A stretch of DNA of 64,000 bases from Cunninghamia lanceolata (lineage: Eukaryota; Streptophyta; Pinopsida; Cupressales; Cupressaceae): assembly GCA_027924645.1 (NCBI GenBank), contig BSBN01000334.1, forward strand, positions 1,922,001-1,986,000, in the 5' to 3' direction. This document shows, piece after piece, positions 57,811 to 64,000 of the stretch; within the stretch, counting starts at the first letter, position 1; each line of letters starts with the position of its first letter. A model generated the notes under the pieces. The model had not been told where the DNA came from. It did not search any database and saw nothing but the letters and a program-made list of their open reading frames with translations. The position numbers and the translations under genes are program-made.

Positions 57811-59110
57811 GATTAGGATGTTATTTCTTGAATGGTTAGGATGATTTGTCTTGGAAGGATTGGATGATGTGGCAAATTGTTTATTGATAGTTTGACTTGG
57901 GCAATATCAAACACAAGATCTCACATGTAAATTCATGAACACACACACCAAACACAATGATGAATTTATTTTTCAAGATTAAATGTGATGATTAAGCACA
58001 CACTTGAAGACACAACAACAAGCCCTAATGATTAGTTAGGTGAAGTATGGCAAATTAGGTCTTAAGCTAGGTTGCACAAGGTTGACTAGGGAAAAAGGAT
58101 TGAAAGTGAAATCCTGCCCCACAGTTGGGAGAAAGGGGTAAACCACCCTTCACCTTCACTTCCCAAAGGTATAAAGTTCTTTGGGGCTTAGCCAAGAGTG
58201 ACAAGATTTACAACTTCCAATAAGGGTGTCATTTGATTCAACCTCAGTTGAGGTCATCCCTTGGAGTGGTGTGTCTCCAAGCAGGCCTCCTAGATAGGGT
58301 ATGACAAAAGCGAACCAATTGAGTTGTCACTTGATTCGCACTCACAGTTGTTAATTGACCCTTAGAAAATGAAATGTGTGATCAAATAGTTCAAGCACTC
58401 GTTGTTTTTAGATCCCAAATCAAGATGTAATAGAAGACACTGGTTAATTTTAGACCTAATTTTTTATGTGTGATAGCAAACAAGATTAATTTTAAGAGCC
58501 CAAAATCCAAATGAGTGATCAAACAATGATTAGAGATGAAAGATGGAATGTGTACATCTGATTGTTTTCATCCTTAAATCTACTGTAGATATTGATACCA
58601 ATGCTTTCCTATCTCCTTAGATTCACCTACAAAATTAGAAAATGATATTATAATGCATCCATACAAAAAAAAATCATTAGACAAGGAAAATTGTAATTTC
58701 ATAGACATAGCCAAATTATATTTGATGTTTTCAAGACATTGTTTATCTGACAACTAAAAAATCAAAGAAGAAACCCCAATTAATTCTATGAGAACTTTCT
58801 AGAAATGTAAGGAAGTTTGAAAAATTCCATGTTTTGCGCCTAGAAATGCAGATTTATGGAAAAGCTATAGTCAGCAAAGATCCATTTTTTTTGCACTGTA
58901 TATGACCTCCAAATTAAATAATTTTCCTTTTGTAGCTTCCTTAGATGATGGACAAACTTCTGTGAAAATCTTGTAGAAAATTTCGTATCCATTTGGAAGA
59001 TATGACAAAATCCTTAAAACCTAGGGTTTGGTCAAAAAATGGTAGATCTGCAACAAAAAAAGTTAATAAAACTTGCAAAAAAACAAGCTAGTAGATCTAC
59101 AAAAGGCAAG
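57811..59110. other. Leader of element G
   Basis: About 1.3 kb between gag and the primer site. I see no gene or domain. A CTTGGAG...GTCTCCAAG...GGCCTCCTAG-like stretch near 58260-58300 recalls the leader of E0 (8940-9000, also with AGGAGGCCTACC). Confidence 0.4.
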
Positions 59111-59133
59111 GGTTAGTCCCACCAGGCATGCCA
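59111..59133 (-). promoter_or_regulatory. Primer-binding site of element G
   Basis: The element strand reads TTGGCATGCCTGGTGGGAC immediately inside the 5' LTR. It matches the E0 site at 16 or more of 19 positions. The tRNA was not identified. Confidence 0.65.
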
Positions 59134-59135
59134 AA

Positions 59136-60019
59136 TGTAGTTAGCGTAAAAATTGCAAATCAAGGGTATATGAATAAACAATGATAAAAAGCCTAACAAT
59201 GCACAATGAAGCACAAGACAACATGACAACTAAAATAATAAACACAAATGCAAACTGAAATCTCCATGATGTTCTTGATTGATCTCCATTTCTCTTCTCC
59301 ACCTCGCATGAGAATGCAAGATTTTGAAGGTTTGATTGAAATGTATGTTGGTTACTCAATTCAACAACATAATGATAAGATGAAGATGATAGAGGAAAAT
59401 AGATAGATGAGGATGAGAAGATTAAAGGAATTTTGGCAGAGTGAGGATACTAGAAGAAGATGGATCTCAAATGGCTTGTGAGAGGCCATATTTATAGGAT
59501 GGGGCTGATTTGATTCATTGGCCAAGATTAAAAGTCAAATGTGTGATGTGTATGGCTAGGATTAAAAGTTGAATTTAGTTCCTATCATGCACATTAAGTG
59601 CGTTATGACATGAGGCTAAAACTAGGATGTAAGGAAATAAGTGGGATTCTTTCATTTATTTTGGAGGAAAAGATTCTTATGACACACAATAAGTTGGGCT
59701 AAGAATAGGATGCGAGTGGGAATCTCATAATTTAAATAATAAAATTATTTAAATTATGTGTGCATGAGAAGAGTTGGAGTCATGTGACACATGGATGAGG
59801 GATTTGATTTAATATTTAATTTAAATTGTTTGTGGGACATGGAAGGGGAATTAATTAAATAAATGAGATTTATTTAATTAATTGGGAAGGTGATCAAGTG
59901 GGATTTAGAAGTGGGATAAGTGGGATAATGTAATGACCTAGGATAAATATTACAAGATGTTTTACAAGGTTAAGTATGATTAGGCGATATTATGAAATAG
60001 ACAATTTTTGGTGTCTTCT
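59136..60019 (-). repeat. 5' LTR of element G
   Basis: It starts TGTAGTTAGCG and ends GGTGTCTTCT, followed by the CCTGT duplication at 60020-60024. A/T palindromes are at 59726-59758 and 59850-59884, identical in layout to those in the other LTR. Confidence 0.88.
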
Positions 60020-60024
60020 CCTGT

Positions 60025-61710
60025 GATATGCAAAATATTGATAGTAGTTTGTAGGGGAGTAATGCTATCCATTCATTTTGCAATTCACTATTTGTGGTGT
60101 TAGAACTTGCAAATGCACAGTTGATCTAGTTTTTGTTGATGATGGACAATGATATGGTTAAGGTGTTAGTGGCATTCATGTTTATTATCTGTAGTATGAT
60201 ATGGATTTTGGACAATGGTTTTTAAATAATGCTTTGATGCTTAGATGGTGATCTTAGTCACAGTGCAATACAAGTGCCTTTATAGATCACAAGTTCCATC
60301 TTGAAAATGCTATTCACTTTGCATGGACACTATATCTCTGTGTTTTAAAACACTGTGAGATATTTTGGCAAGTGATAATAGACAATGAAATGATGCTTCT
60401 CTTGGTCACTATTTGCCTTTGCTCACAATCACTGTTGGTCAAGACTATGATGCTTTTCCAATGATCTCTATGCATGTTTGGTAAAACTGCTAGTAACAGT
60501 GCAAGTTTAATGACAGAATTGAAAGTGGGTATGCATGACATAGAGAGTGTAAGCATTCCCTTATCTAATTTTTGCAGTGATAGTGGTGTGGACTTGACAA
60601 AATATAGTGCTTTCATGATGTTGAAAAGTCAAAGGTATTTGATGCAAAATGCAAAGGTACTTTGTGTTTCATTACTTATTCCTACTTAAAGGAGTTTGAT
60701 ATCAAATATATGATAGGGTTGTTAGTTGGTGAAAAAGTGATTGTCATCCTCTTGACAATAATGTTTACCTTGAGATAGTAATGTATTGTGACAGTGCTAG
60801 TGCTTTAACAGTGTCTCTGCATTTTGAATGGATAGTGTGCTTTCCTGTAGCAAAGTCATTGCTTACACATCTGGTTGAATTCAATGGTATCAGTTTCCAA
60901 TTTGCATTGTGAAGCATCTATTGTAGAGGTGTCTTGATACCATTTAGTTTCACTGAGTGCACACCTTAACTCTATCAGCTACCCCCATTAACATTGCTTC
61001 ATCAGCATGTGCAATTTGAATCTCAATGAGCATTGAAATTTTTCATTTGCAATAGTCTCCTATCCCATTGGACTTAGTACTTTCACCATTATGTGATCTA
61101 TAAGCACTATATTGTGCATTCCATAAGAAATAAGGGTTGGTGCTTCTCAACAAACTGTCCAATTGAGTTATTAACATGTGTCACTTAGACTGTAGCTTTC
61201 TTCAAAAGTTTGGGTAGTGTGCCTTCTATACAATCAAGCATCTTGGACTTTCAATGCCTTTTGGGACTGTCAAATTTTGAAAAAAGGTGACTGTCTTTAA
61301 TGATTTTTCTTTGGTCTTGAAGAGACTTCATCTCTTGGTGACATGACTGAAAAATATTCTACCCTTTCTCCTAGGTGAAGAATATTGTCTCAAATCACAG
61401 TCTAAAATCTTCAATGTGTGACCATATTCATCTTGTAGTTCAGAGCATTCCATGGTATTAGAATACACAATATCAATGCAATAACTTCTTCTCCTACGAG
61501 TAAAAACCATCATTATGCCCCTAATTTGCAATATTGATTGCAGAAATCAAACTCAATACCCTCTTTTCCTTTTGTGCAAATTATCTCATCTTTGGGAATG
61601 TCACTTTATAATTGGACTATCCTATGATTAAAAATGATGCAAAAACTACTTCTAGATATTTGGAATTGTTGTTACAGGGCATCCAAACTATCTACTACAT
61701 CTTCTCAAAT
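60025..61710. other. Unrecognised DNA right of element G
   Basis: Only short open frames occur (plus 60474-60689; minus 60314-60616 and 61328-61531) and none has a domain I know. CACTG/CAGTG words are frequent between 60220 and 60900. It could be the continued target DNA of element G or an old non-coding element. Confidence 0.3.
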
Positions 61711-62022
61711 ACTTACATCTCACCAACTGATGTAATTTCCCACAACCATGTTTATAGGGCATGTATGAGGAAGGTTTGAAATGGTCAAAACATTACATTG
61801 AAAGACCACAATCCCATCCTCTGACAATTTCAGTATACACATAATATATCAATGAATTTTGAACTACTTACATCTCACCAATTGATGTAATTTCCCACAA
61901 CCATGTTTATAGGGCATGTATGAGGAAGGTTTGAAATGGTCAAAACATTACATTGAAATACCATGATCCCATCCTCTAACAATTTTAGTATACACATATA
62001 ATATATCAATGAATTTTCAACA
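61711..62022. repeat. Tandem duplication, 155-bp period
   Basis: 61711-61865 and 61866-62022 are near-identical copies sharing, e.g., ACTTACATCTCACCAA and GGGCATGTATGAGGAAGG, with only a few differences. This is a recent local duplication. Confidence 0.93.
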
Positions 62023-64000
62023 AAATTAATCCTGATAATAAGATGATTTCTAAACCAACAAAGAATTAGATAGTAAGAGATATCTAGAATGATGATTTCA
62101 AAAATAAACAAACAGAGTAGCATTGGATTCTAGTTTCAATTGAAATACATATAATTAGATCGTGAGATTCAAAGATTCAATCCTGGCTAAGTGGCTGGTC
62201 CATACAAGCAATGAAAAGAGTTGAAATAGGATTGCTTCTTGAGGTCACTAAAATTACGTGATCAAAAATGCCTTGAGAATATAAAAGATGCAAATTACAT
62301 ACCTCATCAAAAGGAAGTGAAGATGGTTGTGTTTGCAATTCCTATTGTAAGTACTGCCTAGGTAAAATAGAAAAGGAGAAAATTCAAATTAGTAACAAGG
62401 TAGATCAAGAATATGAAAGATAAAAAATGCATATAATTGTTTATAAAATTATTAACATGAATAATGCCAATTTACCTACTCTCATTAACTTATATAATAC
62501 TAGCATGCTTTAGCTTGAATACTATTATGTGCAAAGGCAACATAAACTATCATCGTCGAAGAAACTGCACTGTATCGGTGGGAGCTACTTTCAAGTCTCC
62601 TTGATAAAGCAAACATCATCGAAGACAACATACCATATCAATAAGAGTTGTTCTAAAGTCTCTTCAACAAAATAATTTGTATAAAAGAACATCATCGAGG
62701 AGAATATAACATATCGGGATAAGAAGTTTTAAGGTCCCTTCGATGGAAGGAAAGAAACATGAAACATATTTATACAATGCGATGGATGTATGGCTATGGC
62801 ATTTTGCAATGTCTGCACATGCTTCTAGATCATATCCATCTTAAATTAGACTTGGCATGTGTTATGAGGTGTCCCAAATACTCTCAAGGTGCCAATCCTT
62901 GTATTCTCACAACTATATGCTTGTGGGATGCAACATGAAGTATTTTGGATACATTTGTGTGTGCCAGGTAAATTTAAGATGGATCTGTGCTAGATTTGGT
63001 AACCTCTCATGTGCAAATAGAATAATAGACCAGATCCAAAACTTTCTTGAAATAGCAAAGATGTGGATAATGAAGAAACTTTTATTTCACCATATCCATT
63101 GTCACATGCAATGAGAGAATAAAGAAACATAACAAAATCGCTCTTGATCACACTACTCTCTTCAAATTAAATATAACAAATTGGATGCATGAATTAAAAA
63201 GAATATAGGAAAGGAAAAAGAAAGGGAAGGAAAAATCATGCAAAGTCTAAATGCATTTGCAAATCTGAAACAATCCAGCAGTACCTTGCAATAATCAAGG
63301 CATGATACAATTCTAGAAGTAAAATAAACAAAATTGAATAAAATAATACAATTTATTTTCTTGATAGATTATCAACTTCCAACTATTTCTTAGGGGAATT
63401 ATTGAAAATTTCTCAAGGACATGTTTGGAGGCTGGGGAAGAGTTTCAAACCCTTATCTCCTGCTATCAAAGTAATATGTAAATTCTTCCAAACCTAATAT
63501 AATACTTCATTTTCAATGCAAAATTTAGAATTGAAGCTACCATTTAGTTCATTCATTTATGACCCCCTTTTACCTTCAGTTTTCCACCACTGTCTCCATT
63601 TGTCACTTTTATGACTACCTAACATCTTAGTTTATGGCCTTTTGATATTGTTGTTATCATTAGACATTATAGATCATTGTCATGCACTTTCCAAACCATA
63701 AATATTCCCCTTCATTATTTGGAATGATTGTCCCAACTTCAATGTAAATTGCCTTTATTGATTGACTGTCATCATTGGCATTATTATGGTTAGATTTCAT
63801 TCTACTAGAAGAGAATTGATAGATTGGTTGGAAAAGCCTTGTAGACTACAATGTTAACTTTTGGCAAGTTAGAGTGAATATTACCTAATAGAATTGATTG
63901 CTTCTGGGGATGAAAGTCCATGCTAATTACTTTTGAGCCTTGGCCGAGGCTTCTCACAACCTTCACAAGAAGATCATATTATGAATAAATGTTATGAGGT
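62023..64000. other. Unrecognised DNA with a dispersed repeat
   Basis: 62540-62765 carries three to four phrases of the type ATCATCGA(A/G)GA...CATATCGG...AAGTCCCTTCGAT, matching 13190-13480. A plus frame at 62857-63114 has RFGNLSCANRIIDQIQN, faintly PPR-like but not convincing. From 63120 to the end I see nothing identifiable. Confidence 0.35.

Larger units (their letters stand above)
51584..60019 (-). mobile_element. Gag-only Tat-like gypsy element G (both LTRs, target duplication)
   Basis: LTRs at 51584-52469 and 59136-60019, about 885 bp each and roughly 92-94% identical by eye, begin TGTAGTTAG. The flanks are CCTGT (51579-51583) and CCTGT (60020-60024), an exact five-base duplication. 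The primer site lies inside the right LTR and a polypurine tract inside the left one. The 6.7-kb interior has gag and a G-patch frame but no reverse transcriptase or integrase, so it must be mobilised by another element. Confidence 0.88.

Noticed and set aside
62857..63114. Possible PPR gene fragment (RFGNLSCANRIIDQIQN)
   Set aside because: Only one weak half-repeat resembles the MYAKCGNLxxARxVFDxM pattern; neighbouring residues do not continue the repeat, so the call is not supportable.

Overview
The window looks like intergenic DNA from a large, repeat-swollen plant genome, most likely a gymnosperm such as a conifer. That is inference: the DNA is AT-rich, it holds Ty1/copia Sirevirus-like and Ty3/gypsy Tat-like and chromovirus-like retrotransposons, paired LTRs have drifted to roughly 90-94% identity by eye, elements are nested several deep, and no intact host gene is visible. 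No rRNA or tRNA gene, CRISPR array or bacterial operon was seen. Every coding trace is a decayed transposon or captured-gene remnant.

Layout. (1) 1-5683: minus-strand Ty3/gypsy element H, cut by the window start, with 5' LTR at 5240-5683. (2) 6554-49256: plus-strand Tat-like gypsy element E0 in three pieces: LTR 6554-7630 (with a SINE inside), leader and gag to 10608, gag again 38725-39513, pol 47311-49256. (3) 10609-38724: minus-strand Sirevirus-like element E1 inserted in E0 gag. E1 contains a 3,988-bp insertion in its left LTR with a PPR gene fragment, two tandem ~4-kb units (D1, D2) with striking palindromes, a chimeric gag-pol remnant, and a second Sirevirus-like element E3 (28623-37039) with both LTRs. 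(4) 39514-47303: Sirevirus-like element F, inserted in E0 with only one LTR and carrying a ~1,100-codon decayed reading frame of unknown function in the envelope-like position. (5) 49257-50497: the 3' end of a minus-strand chromovirus with a chromodomain. (6) 50498-~51565: a CACTA-type DNA transposon fragment. (7) 51584-60019: minus-strand gypsy element G with both LTRs, a 5-bp target duplication, gag and a G-patch reading frame but no reverse transcriptase. (8) 60025-64000: mostly unrecognised DNA with one tandem duplication and a shared dispersed repeat.

How the parts relate. E1, E3 and F share a tRNA-Met-type primer site, repeated polypurine tracts, a U5 hairpin and TCACTGCC-rich LTRs, so they form one superfamily group. 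E0 and G share an unusual primer-site sequence and A/T palindrome clusters in their LTRs, so E0-type elements could be the mobilising partners of the pol-less G type. The most interesting items are the unknown reading frame in F, the hairpins whose stems change in a compensating way between copies, the terminal double hairpin of the D units, and the one-LTR structure of F.
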